Shown piece by piece: positions 33,036 through 43,447 of a stretch of DNA of 64,000 nucleotides. The position numbers and the translations under genes are program-made. Numbering within the stretch: position 1 is the first letter of the stretch; each line of letters begins with the position of its first letter. Source of the DNA: Ceriagrion tenellum (lineage: Eukaryota; Arthropoda; Insecta; Odonata; Coenagrionidae); the NCBI GenBank assembly GCA_963169105.1, contig OY720637.1, positions 33,971,925 through 34,035,924 on the forward strand. Reading direction: 5' to 3'. The notes beneath the pieces were generated by a model, which was not told where the DNA came from, ran no database searches, and was given only the letters and a program-made list of their open reading frames with translations.

Positions 33036-34765
33036 GTGTTGTTGGATAGGATAGGAAGTAATGTATTGTTAATGCTTCGTTAACTTATTGGTATCACGTA
33101 AAGATTGAATGAATCATTGGAGGTAACTCTCATATTAGAAATTTTAGCTGCCGTGCACAACTTTATTTCACAGCCATAAGTTTCACATTTAGCTATCTCA
33201 AAATTGTGAAAAGTTATACATTTTTTTCTCTGAACGTAAAATGGTACATTATCAAGTCCAATAATTCCATGGCATTCATCTCTAACGCATAAAACTGATG
33301 GAGAAATATGTGTAAATGGGATTAGCTGTGGATGAGCGTTGAATATTCACACAATCTAGCCTAGGAAATTCTAGCGGGCCGATTTGAACCATTCCGATTT
33401 ATGGCACGTAATTACCGGCAATTGCCTCCGCGTACTCAGACTGAATGGCAGCAGTTAATAGGAGAATAAAATGAATGATAGTTTATTGTTCTTTATTGTC
33501 ACAGTTATAAAATCAAGGAATATCCTCGAATATGAAACTCGAAACTGGTAGAACGAAAAGTTAATAGCAGTTTTTATCGACAATTTAAGTTTACAGACAT
33601 AATTTTTACGACAACCTGGGGTAAAATTGAACTTTTTGAGTAAAAAATATACCCAGAATATTATTTCCAGTGATAATTATCCGAAAACCATTTCGAGAGA
33701 AACTCCAGCTGAATGACTCGTTTATTAGACGTAATTGCTACACGAGTTTCAGCTGGACCTTATCGTTGCTATCCCGTCATTCCTATGACTAACTAAAAAG
33801 GAAACCAGAGTAGGAACCAGTAGGAGAGGATAACCAGAGGCCGCGGGTTTGAATCTCATTTCAGGCAGGAATATTGCATTAGTCGTAATATTTGCATCTT
33901 AAGTCAGCCCAGGCGTTTCTAACCGAAGCAATTGGGCACTAAAATCCGAAGTTTATCATTACTCGAATGTCAAATGTGAACATGATTAGCGTTTTGATCA
34001 GCCTTGATCGAGTGTTGGAACACCAGGTGGTTTAGCAAAAGAGAACTTGAAGTTAATTGCTACCATTCATGATGCAATAATGTTCAACAATTAATCATAA
34101 TATTTATATTGTAACTAGGCTCCCAGCAGGGAAATGTACGTCATTCTTAAAATTACTTAATAAAAAGTAATGACGTACGGTGGCAGATAAGCCCGCGTTT
34201 GCATTTTACTCTCAAATAAAGGTTCGCTTTCTTCTCCCATTTCATTCCTTCTTCGCTTTTCAATAGCCTAACAGCAAGTTGCAAACTTGAAACAGTTGCC
34301 CAATTTACATCTCACGTCATCACAATTCAGCAAGCATTTTTGAGCTATAACATAAATATTGCTTCCCTAATAGCTTTTACCCCACATCTTCATTTAAACA
34401 CAAGAACGCAAATTCAGTCGTTCGGTCTCCACTTTTAGAACTGTCCTAAACGCTCGCAAACTCGCACAAAAATATTTAAAATGAATCGGCAATAAACTCG
34501 AAGAGAAACGCGAATTTCTCATTCAAATTCTAAGACATTGTATTTGCTCTTTTAAAAGGAAAGCGAAAGTTAAAAGAAAGCATTCAAACTGCTAATTGCC
34601 TTTCTTTAAATAAATAGTTTGTAAAAATTCGAATTTACTCGTTTAAACGCCAAAAAATCGAATACATTTAAACATCTAATTATACTCGCAATGCATCATC
34701 TTTAGCTTTGAAATACTAAAAAACAGGCTAAACCCATATCCTTAACCTCGAGAGTCAAAATTATT
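33036..34765. other. AT-rich unassigned DNA
   Basis: A pol III box-B-like GGGTTTGAATCTC lies at about 33844-33856 with no clear box A. Nothing else is recognised. Confidence 0.4.
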
Positions 34766-34845
34766 TGGACGGGGATCGAACCCTCGAAGCACATGCTCCA
34801 GTGCAATCACGCTAACCACTCCGCCACCCGCGCTCTGGCCATCTC
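34766..34845 (-). repeat. tRNA-derived SINE head or tRNA pseudogene
   Basis: The minus strand reads GCGGGTGGCGGAGTGGTTAG (box A TGGCGGAGTGG), then GCAC-TGGAGCAT-GTGC as a 4-bp anticodon-like stem, then GAGGGTTCGATCCCCG (box B with T-arm pairing). The two internal pol III promoter boxes are well spaced, but the 5' and 3' ends do not pair as an acceptor stem. It is therefore not a functional tRNA and is more likely the head of a SINE. The body downstream (towards lower coordinates) is AT-rich and not recognised. Confidence 0.6.
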
Positions 34846-37320
34846 ACCCTTGCTCGACTTCTAATTCTCTATACATAAATTAGGTGTTGACAGATCTCGG
34901 TCACATGCAACTTTGTACATGAAATTACAAAAATCGTCCACCCTACGGCTCAATACTAACACATCTATAAAAAAATTACTATAAATATTGACTCATTCGA
35001 TATCGTTGACATCTCAAGTCTGCGCACAGCCAACGCCCAAATACTGTAATGTGGATTCCATTTGACTTTTTGTGTGTGCAAATCCAGAAAACTATCCACA
35101 GCATGAAAACTTCAAAGCACAAATTTTTTATCCTATCCGAAAGGAATTTTCATCCAGCACAAACTCAGCAGGAGCCTACAATTTCCATCCAAGTGGGTAC
35201 CAGGAAGGATTGCTAACTCCCGGGGCAAATAATTATTATAAACTGCACAACCTAAAAGAGGGAGGTATACAACTAAAAGAACGCCAGAAAAGTCAACATA
35301 AATAAGCAACACGTAAATTTTACGCGGTCCCCATTCAAATGAATAGATTTGTGGATCAACCAGCGATAAAATAACCTACAGTCAAACTTACATTCCGCAA
35401 ACGCAGGAAAGACAGTATGTTTCCTAAATAAAATTTCCATCATTACCGTAAAGTACATTTTTACGAGTTAAGGCGATGTATTTTTAGCAATTCTCAAAGG
35501 CGGTTTGTGAAAAAACGACGAAAATGGGCTACAGCTAACAATATGCATAATGAACGCCTCGGGGACACAGGCATTAACGTTTAGCACTCGCAATGTTATC
35601 GCGAAGAAGAGAACTGTGCGGTGGGCATGCGAAATGAAAACCTGGGAATATAGGTCAACAAAGTGGCTTTTAAATTTCCCAAGTTAATCCCTACCCTAAA
35701 TGGAACTCATGTTCTCAGCGGTTCCCACAATCCTCGTCTATCTTGCACGGCTAAATGGCTGACTAAAAGCAAATGCTACCACGCATTTCTGTTCCTGTTA
35801 TATTCCTGATACACAAAATAACAGAATACACTTCAACAAGGGCATTTCTAAGCTTGTCTCATCAGAAAATATTCCTAAAATGTGACCCCTTAAAGCACTT
35901 TCCCAAGTATACTCACAGGGCTACCTGTCATCCATCATTTAATTAATATGAGTTAAGACATTAGGGCAGAGTTAACGAGAGGAAACACACCCTTGAATAT
36001 TCAATATTTCACCACTCCAACGTTTTTACATTAATACAATATAAAAACCTCGTAACGTTCATTAACGATTACACAATGATAACAAAAAATGTGCGGAAAT
36101 TTACGAAGTCAGCCTGTGGCTACCATCTATTATTTTTTCTGATATCCACCAAGAGAAAAGTTTCATAAATAAATAACCTCTTGAAAACAACTGTTAAAGG
36201 AGAAATGAATGGGAACTCGTATTTATATATCTATATATTTATATAATGTCGTGGCACATGAGACCTCCTACGAAGACGCTTGAAATAAGGGCCATTGATA
36301 TTGCTAAGCCAATGCATCGCATTTGTGTTCGATGCTCGAAGACGATACCTCGATGAACAATATATTGCTTTCCAATCGATATTGTTTTCTCCGATACTCA
36401 ATATCACATCTATACTTCTGCGTCTCTCGGATCGCTTTCCGTCGACCTCCGATGAAGTGGTCGGTGTCGGGCCAATTGGAAAATGACCGCTCTGGCGGAA
36501 GTGACGTAAGAATTTCACCATCTCTGAGTCCGAGAAAAGAACAATTAAGAAGCCGTAACTAACACTCGCCGTTCCCCCTGCTTTCATTTCCTTCCCCGAG
36601 CTGTTACTCTGCGATTTGGATGTAACTCGCAAGGTCAGCCTCCCACTCCTGAAAGGAAGAAACGCGACTGAAGGGCGACTTAATTACTCGAGTTGCAATG
36701 ACGGCCAGCGGTTAGTTGATTGCGCAACACGCAGACTGATCATTACGGGAGATGATCGACCATTGTATCCATTAACGCTAAAAAGGGTTCGTATTTGGGG
36801 AATGTACGAAAGGCGCAGGGAAAGCTGGCGTATGCGTTGGCCAGTTTTTGACGAAAGGCGCTTAGTGCTTAACGGATTAATATCCTGGATGGAGAATTGG
36901 GTATTTTCCAAAATTTTAATTGCAAGAATACGGATCTTAATACGTTACTTTTACTCTTACAAACTTACGGAGTGAACAGATTTTCGAAATGTATTCAATA
37001 TTTACAGAGATGTTTAAGATTAAAATAGTCGGAAATTTATATGTTTTCACGTGACAGCGAAACGAAATCTGATCGGTGCGACGTCATTTTCGCTGAGCGA
37101 GAGACGAAAGGCGAGGGAGCACGGGAAGAGCTGAAGAAGAGACCGTGTTTTAAGAAGATATTTTTTCGTAAAAAACGAATATGGCGTAGAGTATTTATAT
37201 TAAAACCACATCAGAAAATATGCCCAAAGTGGATATTCTTATGGTAGCGTTTTTATGATGAAGGACGACCGATTTAATGCTGCCGAAATTCGTGGAGCTG
37301 AAGTCCAAAAAATTTTAAGT
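34846..37320. other. AT-rich unassigned DNA
   Basis: No gene or complete element recognised. Frames at 36231-36632 (minus) and 36616-36975 (plus) lie in a slightly GC-richer patch and show no domain. An AT-only run of TA repeats is found near 36222-36245. Confidence 0.45.
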
Positions 37321-37325
37321 CGGTA

Positions 37326-37656
37326 CAGTAAGTCCTCGGTAAGCTTCGTTTCGATATACGTCTGATTCGATGTTACGTCCATGCTGTCAAGGGTCGTCGG
37401 AAAATTTTCCCTGTTTAATGCTAATCAAATAGACCATATGTGCACATGCTTGCGTTTTTTTATAACTGAGACACAATCATCCTATCTGAAATAGCTATTT
37501 TTTCCGAGATAAAGGCAAAAAAACGAATATTAAAATTAACGCCTAGATTTTTCGTCGGATTGAAGTGTTCACGAATATCTGGATCCGTTTCACGTTGTTT
37601 CGACATACGTCCCTCCCCTACAACAAGCATCTCCGACGTAAATCGAGGACGTACTG
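37326..37656. mobile_element. 331-bp pogo/Tigger-like MITE
   Basis: The left terminus CAGTAAGTCCTCGGTAAGC and the right terminus, read on the minus strand, CAGTACGTCCTCGATTTACG are imperfect terminal inverted repeats. Further TACGTC words occur inside both ends. Each side is bordered by TA (37324-37325 and 37657-37658). CAGT termini with repeated TACGTC motifs and a TA duplication are characteristic of pogo/Tigger members of Tc1/mariner. No transposase is present. It ends about 90 bp before LINE family A copy 3. Confidence 0.8.
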
Positions 37657-37744
37657 TACACAATTTGTTTGTTACCTCCTCATAGTATGTTGCTTGTTAT
37701 TTCTGGTACTTGGTATCACTTCGGGTACAGTTCGGTTGCTTCAT

Positions 37745-38405
37745 CTCAGCAATAGAGGGTTCAGCAGAAATAAGAGAGCAGCTGAATGGAGAAGTCACAC
37801 AGAGAGGAGGGAAAGTGGATTCCTTCACCTATCACGGAAGTACCATCACGTCGGACGGAAGAATTACAACGGACATCAAGCGGGGAATAGCCTAAGGTAA
37901 GAATGCGTTCATGGGAAAATACAATAACTGCGCTAGAAGACGATAGGACTAAAAACCAGGAAACAGAATGCAAAAACATTTGCGTGGAACGTGGCACTCT
38001 ATGGATCGGAAGCATGGACCATTGGAAAAGCTGACCAGAAATGACTAGAAGCCTTCGAAACCTGGTGCTGGAGGAGGATGCAGAAGAGAAAACGGATGGA
38101 CAAAATAAGAAAGGTGAAGTGTACAGCAGAGTGGAAGAGGAAAGTACAATATGAAATCTACAAAGAAAAGAAGAACCAGATGGATTAGACACACCCTGAC
38201 ACATAATGGGTTTGTGAAAAACATAATTGAAGGTAAAACAGAGGGAAAAGTCCCCAGAGGAAGACCCAGGAATAAGTTCATGGACCAGATAAAGCGAAAA
38301 GTACATAGGAAGAGATACCAGTAATTTAGTGACCTAGCATTAGATAGGGATGTGCGGAGGGCTGCAGTCAGCCAACATTAGGATTGAACGACCAATGAAT
38401 GAATT
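37745..38405 (+). mobile_element. LINE family A, copy 3 (longest family member here)
   Basis: It begins with a segment reading EIREQLNGEV, then VDSFTYHGSTITSDGRITTD (the FxYxGSxIT block that follows the RT domain) and IKRGIA. It then continues in shifted frames through the equivalent of GSEAWTIGKADQ, IRWIRHTLTHNGFVKNII and GRPRNKFMDQIKRKVHRKRY. It ends TTAGGATTGAACGACCAATG. Multiple stops and frameshifts are present. Confidence 0.85.
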
Positions 38406-38689
38406 ATTACCCTGTCGTACAAGACACCATACGTACCCCAATATATACCACATAGCGTTTGAGCGGCATTTTGACATATATTGAGGTATTTAAAATAATT
38501 AAATTATCCCAGCCTCATTAATGGAATAATGAACTGCTTTAAACGTGGCGACGTCATTGTCAATACCCAAGCTTCTATGTAAGGTCTTGAATAAGTTAGG
38601 AAATACTTCCCGACAAAAAATACAGACGTGAGTGGAACATAACTACGGTAATTATTCTCCTAAAACGAATTCTACAGTTTCAGCCTTAA
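38406..38689. other. AT-rich unassigned DNA between two LINE copies
   Basis: No gene or element recognised. Confidence 0.4.
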
Positions 38690-38812
38690 CGTAGAAAAGA
38701 ATTACCAATATGTTCAAGAATTAAGATAAACTTTGTAAGTTATACGTAGAATACTCATTGGACGACCGATTTCGTAGAATAGTCGACATCATCAGCACAT
38801 TCGACATACGAA
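38690..38812 (-). ncRNA. Hammerhead-like monomer, single copy of the 100-bp repeat (minus strand)
   Basis: The minus strand reads GTG, CTGATGA (38795-38789), T, GTCGACTATTCTAC, GAAAT, CGGTC, then TATTCTACGTATAACTTAC. It aligns along its length to the tandem unit at 41960-42215. Stem II is weakened (GTCGA against TCTAC) and the GAAAC box is GAAAT. It is one diverged unit of the same repeat in the opposite orientation. Confidence 0.5.
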
Positions 38813-38829
38813 CGAGTAGTAGAAAATAC

Positions 38830-38990
38830 GATGGAAGACCATAATCTATGTTTCACAGGTCAAATAAAGAGGAAAGAACATAGGAAGATGTCCCAGGAAA
38901 TAAGGACACTAGCATTAGATACGGAGGAATGGAGGGCTGCAGTCAATCAATCTTAGGACTGAACGACCAAAGATGATAAGAGACGAAGAT
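38830..38990 (+). mobile_element. LINE family A, copy 4 (3'-end fragment only)
   Basis: The sequence corresponds to FTGQIKRKEHRKMSQEIRTL, the DTEEWRAAVNQS-type end of family A, followed by TTAGGACTGAACGACCAAAG and a GATGATAAG tail. It is only the last ~160 bp of the element. Confidence 0.8.
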
Positions 38991-39060
38991 CTCAACTTAT
39001 ATCCTAGAGACGAATGGGGCAAAAGCTGATTAAAAACCACCTCACCTGTTTGACGAGGCA

Positions 39061-39626
39061 TCACATATATTATTTCTCATAGGTGTTTTTTTGTCGCAAC
39101 GCCGTAACTACCATAATTCTCATAATCAAAATTAATGATTAAAACATCGTTTTAAAACGTATGTTCCCCGCCATTGACGAAAAATAGACAAATGGTTGAA
39201 AATTAAAATTTGTTAAAAAATTTAAAATTAAAGTCTTTGTTCAAAAATGTTATATTGCCATATGTTGACAAAATAATCAAATAATATGTTAACTATGGTT
39301 ACGTGATTAAAAGATTGTAGAAGGCTACATCTATTAACACATCGTTTAGTTAGATTGTTTACATTCTACATGCAATCAGTGTGACCGTTTACGTTATGCA
39401 TCTTTAACACCAACATAAATGATATATAATCGTCCATGGGAAGAAACAGGTAGAAGAACAGGATGAAAGAAGGAAGAAACAGGAAGAAGCTGGATACTGT
39501 GCAAAATATTCGACAGGTAGAAGAACAAGAAGAAAGAAGGAAGAAACAGGAAGAAGAACAGGATGAAAGAAGGAAGAAACAGGAAGAAGCTGCATACTGT
39601 GCGAAATATTTGCACAGGTCAGCTAG
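39061..39626 (+). mobile_element. Non-autonomous Helitron, copy 2
   Basis: It starts TCACATATATTATTTCTC after A (39060) and ends CTAG before T (39627). The subterminal hairpin GTGCGAA-ATA-TTTGCAC (39599-39615) carries one wobble pair. It is homologous to copy 1 and still has the empty hAT target TTAAAAGA. About 100 bp before the end there is an earlier, incomplete version of the 3' terminus (ACTGTGCAAAATATTCGACAGG near 39497), followed by a second A/G-rich block. The 3' region has thus been tandemly extended. There is no coding capacity. Confidence 0.88.
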
Positions 39627-40120
39627 TCACCTTTAATTCTGAGCCGCAAATATTGCGGGAGCAAGGGCGGAACGTCACGTGGGGAGAGGGATGGTAAAGG
39701 GGTTGTGCGGTGGGGTGAGAAGTTCCGCACGGAGCGAGTGGACCAGTGTGGGATGTAGGAGGAGAACGCTCGTCGATTCCCGAGAGGGAGAAACGGAGAG
39801 AGAGAGAGGACGAGGCGGGTGGGAAATACAGCGAGAGGAGTGCTTGAAAGCTGTGGCCCGCGGGGAAGGAGGCAAAAGGCGAGTGTGTACACGGGCTTGG
39901 GCAAGTGCTTGGAGAATAACTGGGGGCGCGGAACAATGCGGAGTGGGAAAATACAACGCTGAACGAGTGAAAACGACGTTCTTTTTCTCTCAAGCAAAGT
40001 GTTCGATATCAACCTCGCGGGGTAAATATTACAACTCCAAGAGCGGTTTTTTGCATGGCTGGTCTCATTATTACTATTATTAGTTGCGTATAGACCCTTG
40101 TTTTTATTGGATCACGCAAA
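39627..40120. other. GC-richer patch (39650-39960), unassigned
   Basis: Purine-rich on the plus strand, with overlapping Ser/Pro-rich frames in three minus-strand registers and one long plus frame (39679-40083). Such mutual overlap points to composition rather than coding. A TTATTATTA run lies at about 40066-40083. Confidence 0.35.
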
Positions 40121-40124
40121 GCAT

Positions 40125-40495
40125 TATGACTCATTTCTAAGTTTCTTTCTCATCTTCCCCACTTCGCTCATTCTTTCTCCGTGGATTCTCTTCCTCTCTT
40201 CCGTCCACTTTGTCCCTGGTTTCCCTGGGACTTCGTTCTCTGGCAATACGTTCCACTGGTGTATCTAATTTCTGTAGGTCATTCTGTTTTCAATTTCCTT
40301 AGAGTCTATTTTTGCTTTTTCTAGATCACCTCTGACTTGTGACAACCAAGGTATTGTTGATTTGATACCTTGTAAATAAGTGATGACCTATTTGATGAGT
40401 CTTGTCGGTGGGAGTCTATTGATATGTCCGAAAAATTGCAGTCTTCTTTTTCTGATATCCGCCACTAGGTTGGACATCTCTAGGCTGGTCTTATT
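40125..40495 (-). mobile_element. LINE fragment, family D (antisense, C-terminal part)
   Basis: The minus strand reads SLEMSNLVADIRKRRLQFFG, then HINRLPPTRLIK, a stop, VITYLQGIKSTIPWLSQVRG and DLEKAKIDSKEIENRMTYRN. It ends with a charged tail (KWTEERKRIHGERMSEVGKM). The RRLQFFGHINRL motif (Arg-Arg-Leu-x-Phe-Phe-Gly-His) is the conserved segment after the RT domain in many insect LINEs. At least two stops break it. It lies beside a family B piece in the same orientation. Confidence 0.75.
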
Positions 40496-40527
40496 ATTAT
40501 AAATTATTTTATTGAAGTATTCTATTC

Positions 40528-40745
40528 GTTAAGGTAGTTTTCGTTGCATGTCAGAGAATCTCCTCCAGGTTTTCAAAACTTTTAGCGGCCTATTTTGCTC
40601 TAGTAAATTCTTTTTCGCCTCAGCATCTCGTCCATGAAACCTATTCTCTTTTTTCCTCTTCCCCGCTTGCCCAACATCCTTCCCTCTATCACACTCTTCA
40701 GCAACCAAGCCCCCTATATTACATCCTTCGGCCATCCAACAGTTA
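40528..40745 (-). mobile_element. LINE family B, copy 3 (antisense)
   Basis: CAGAGAATCTCCTCCAGG at the left is the family B 3' end. The minus strand gives GKRKKENRFHGRDAEAKK and an ECDRGKDVGQAG piece in a shifted frame. It is shorter and more decayed than copy 1. Confidence 0.7.
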
Positions 40746-40839
40746 ATAAATAGAGAAAGCCGAAAAAGAAAAGAATAAATATGGACATGAGACGAGAACA
40801 CATAGTTCGCATAAATTTCCGCAGAAATCCTCCTAGAGT

Positions 40840-40915
40840 TGACACGACGACTTGGAGGAGTAACTGGCACACAGCGGCAATCGTGAGATCTGGGTTCGAA
40901 TGCCGGGAAAGTCAA
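40840..40915 (+). repeat. Possible tRNA-derived remnant
   Basis: GGGTTCGAATGCC (about 40892-40904) fits a pol III box B, and TTGGAGGAGTAACTGG about 45 bp upstream is a poor box A. No acceptor pairing is seen. A short SINE head is possible. Confidence 0.3.
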
Positions 40916-41955
40916 AGGATTTGTTCATTGCGAATGCCAACCTTTTTTGGCGAAAAAAAACCAATAGTACTACTTAAATGACAGGAAAGAACGCAAAAGG
41001 TACACAGAGCTGTAGAAGTGGGTAACAAAAAGAATTACTTCCTCTATTTATAAGCATTAGAGGAGCACAAAGCATTACAGGCATCAGAGATAAAGACATA
41101 GAGTGTCGAATCCATGGTCGGTTTGTATTAAAACAGTGTGGAAATTACTATTGTAATTATATTATTACCAATATGGATCACAGAACTTGGTGGTACTCGC
41201 TAGCGGAGAATTGAGGGGTCAGTGAGGCTTCATCAAGCTGGGACGAGCAGACAAAGGTACTGAGGCTCTCTAGGGGAAACCGCTGGACGCTCCCTTACAC
41301 AACATCCCAACTCTGTTGCATGCCTTCCTCTCCCTAAGGCCATTTCCTTCACAAACGAGTCCATCCGAGCTATACAATGCAAACCCCTGAACTTGTGTAT
41401 TCATCCGAATTCACCTTAGTTGCCAGACGACCTGTAATAATTAGGCGAGGCTACCGACAGCAGGAATGCAGATCTACATTATTCAACTATCTAGAAACGT
41501 GACTGTGTAGTTGTACAGCTCTAACCTTAATTTCCCCTGTTTCTGGGTAATTTTCAATTTCCCAACATCCATCTACGATGTAAAGCTGCAGTGGCAAATT
41601 TCACCCGTAGAGTCCAGTAACCAGTTTGAAAGAAAATTAAAAAAGAGAAAGCTATCGTCTACTTAAATCATTTTCAAAGGAATGACATTCGAGGTATTTA
41701 TGCATTAGCTTGATGGTATAATTATTTCCAATACACTTTCCCTACTCAGTAATGTCTATTTGTTCTTTAGTACAGTTTAAATTTAATCTCCCTCTTCTAT
41801 TTCCTCCGGCTATTCACCTTCAAGTTCGTTTAAAATTCTACCTTCCGTCACTCATTGATTTACGAGGAAGAAAGAAAGGCGGCCTCAGAACGTGCTAAGA
41901 GAAAAACAATAGTTCCAGTCTTAATTTTGTAAAATTTTTCCACAATGCTAAGGAA
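40916..41955. other. Unassigned DNA
   Basis: No gene or element recognised. Confidence 0.45.
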
Positions 41956-41959
41956 TGAG

Positions 41960-42215
41960 CAAAAACTTTAAACATTTTCTATTAATTTCTGAACGATTTC
42001 AGAGAAATGCTGACGATGTCGACTATTCGACGAAACCGGTCGACTAATAAAAATTCTACGCATAACTTTACCAAGTTTTTGGCAATTTCGGAACATATTC
42101 AGGGAAGTGCCGATGATGTACACTATTCGACGAAACCAACAGTCTAAATAAATTCTACGTAAAACTTTATCAAGTTTTTGTTAATTTCTGACCGTATTCA
42201 GAGAAACGGCACGAT
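41960..42215 (+). repeat. Tandem array of a 100-bp hammerhead-like unit (about 2.3 units)
   Basis: Two cores lie exactly 100 bp apart. The first is CTGACGA (42010), T, GTCGA-CTAT-TCGAC (perfect 5-bp stem II) and GAAACCGGTC (42032-42041), where ACCGGT is a palindromic stem III and GTC a valid cleavage triplet. The second is CCGATGA (42110), T, GTACACTATTCGAC and GAAACCAACAGTC, which is decayed. Between them run ATTCTACG, AACTTTA and CAAGTTTTTG blocks repeated in each unit. A third partial unit follows at about 42180. The base immediately before CTGACGA would not pair with the base after GTC, so stem I is not supported. Tandem hammerhead monomers are known from retrozymes and Penelope-like elements. 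Confidence 0.65.
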
Positions 42216-43330
42216 GGCTAGGCCAAAACAAATATCGCTGGGTAGTCGGACGAAAGAGAAGAAGAGGTTACACATTTGGAATGCAACAATAATTAATATG
42301 AGGATATAAAGAGCGAAAGAAGCATCGGAAGAACAAAACAGATGGTGGATATACACGTTTCTCGAGTTTCCCACAATTCGGACGATTCATGCATGAGGGT
42401 ATGTACAGAGATCAACATGCACTCAGTGGAATAATGGAATGAGCACATCTATCACTACCACCGAGTTTAACCACGCTGCATGCCGATCATAACTCTCATT
42501 CTAGCGGCACACAACAGAGGATGGAAGACCGTGGAGAAACCGGCAGAGAATGAAAGTAAATTCACGGGAAATGCAAACTTTTCAGCCTGTGCGAATCGTT
42601 CGTCAAATCAGTCCATCAATCGAAACCGCATAAATCAATGGATCCATTGGTCAGATCAGTGGTTTGTAAATTTACACAAAGGCAGTCTCGCAGATCATTT
42701 ACGTCGAGACAGTAATTCAATAGCCGGAATGGTCGACGCACCTAATCCCTCCATGGGCAGCGTCGCTTCGATAGTGAACGCACGAGATAATTTGGGACTC
42801 CCAATATAGATACATGACGCTTAGGGATTTGCATCATCGAATAGCTGACATCATACTCGGAGGAAGGAACTCGAAGACCCTCACACAATAATTATTCACC
42901 AACGTAAAAACATTTCTGGGGTGGTTTTAACCCTATGTTTTACGGACGATTTCTACGGTAATTATTAACTTAATTGAATACCACAGCACGTTATATGATT
43001 AAAAACATTTTTCTAAATATTAAAGAATAAGAATAAAATTATTTATTCTTTCTTTCTTAAATGCAAAGTACAATCCAATTTAACACAAATAATTGCGAAG
43101 CTTTAGGTTACCCCAAAGACTATAAACCTGTGAGAGGGTAACCAAGAATTTCGTGCAGAGGAACATAACAAAATATTTCAGTTTTAAATGGTACTATACG
43201 CAATTTACGTAAATTTTAATAATTTCCTTGAAACTAAATAAATTGAATGAACATTTGCAAATAGTACCTCAATATCATCAAGTTCAAATAACCATTTGTT
43301 AACTTGATTTAAATAAGAATGAACTTTTTT
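42216..43330. other. AT-rich unassigned DNA
   Basis: A 109-codon frame (42480-42809) shows no recognised domain. Nothing else is recognised. Confidence 0.45.
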
Positions 43331-43333
43331 TTC

Positions 43334-43447
43334 CATTTAAACTGCCCTCGGAAGTAGATTAAAGATTTTCGGGGCAAAATAAATAGAACTTCTCTGAAAT
43401 AGTTTTCCCCGAAAACCATTAATCTACTTCCAAGGGCGCTTAAAATG
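43334..43447. repeat. Inverted repeat, ~45-bp arms
   Basis: CTCGGAAGTAGATTAAAGAT in the left arm and its near-complement ATTAATCTACTTCCAAGGGC in the right arm are part of arms of about 45 bp (43334-43379, 43403-43447) with a short loop. It would form a strong hairpin. No target-site duplication was identified. It may be a small fold-back element. Confidence 0.75.

Noticed and set aside
35866..35900. Hammerhead-like CTGATGAGAC...GAAAT on the minus strand
   Set aside because: No pairing for stem II and no plausible stem III or cleavage triplet.
39619..40083. Several long Ser/Pro-rich frames in different registers
   Set aside because: Three minus and one plus frame overlap fully, which indicates composition rather than coding.
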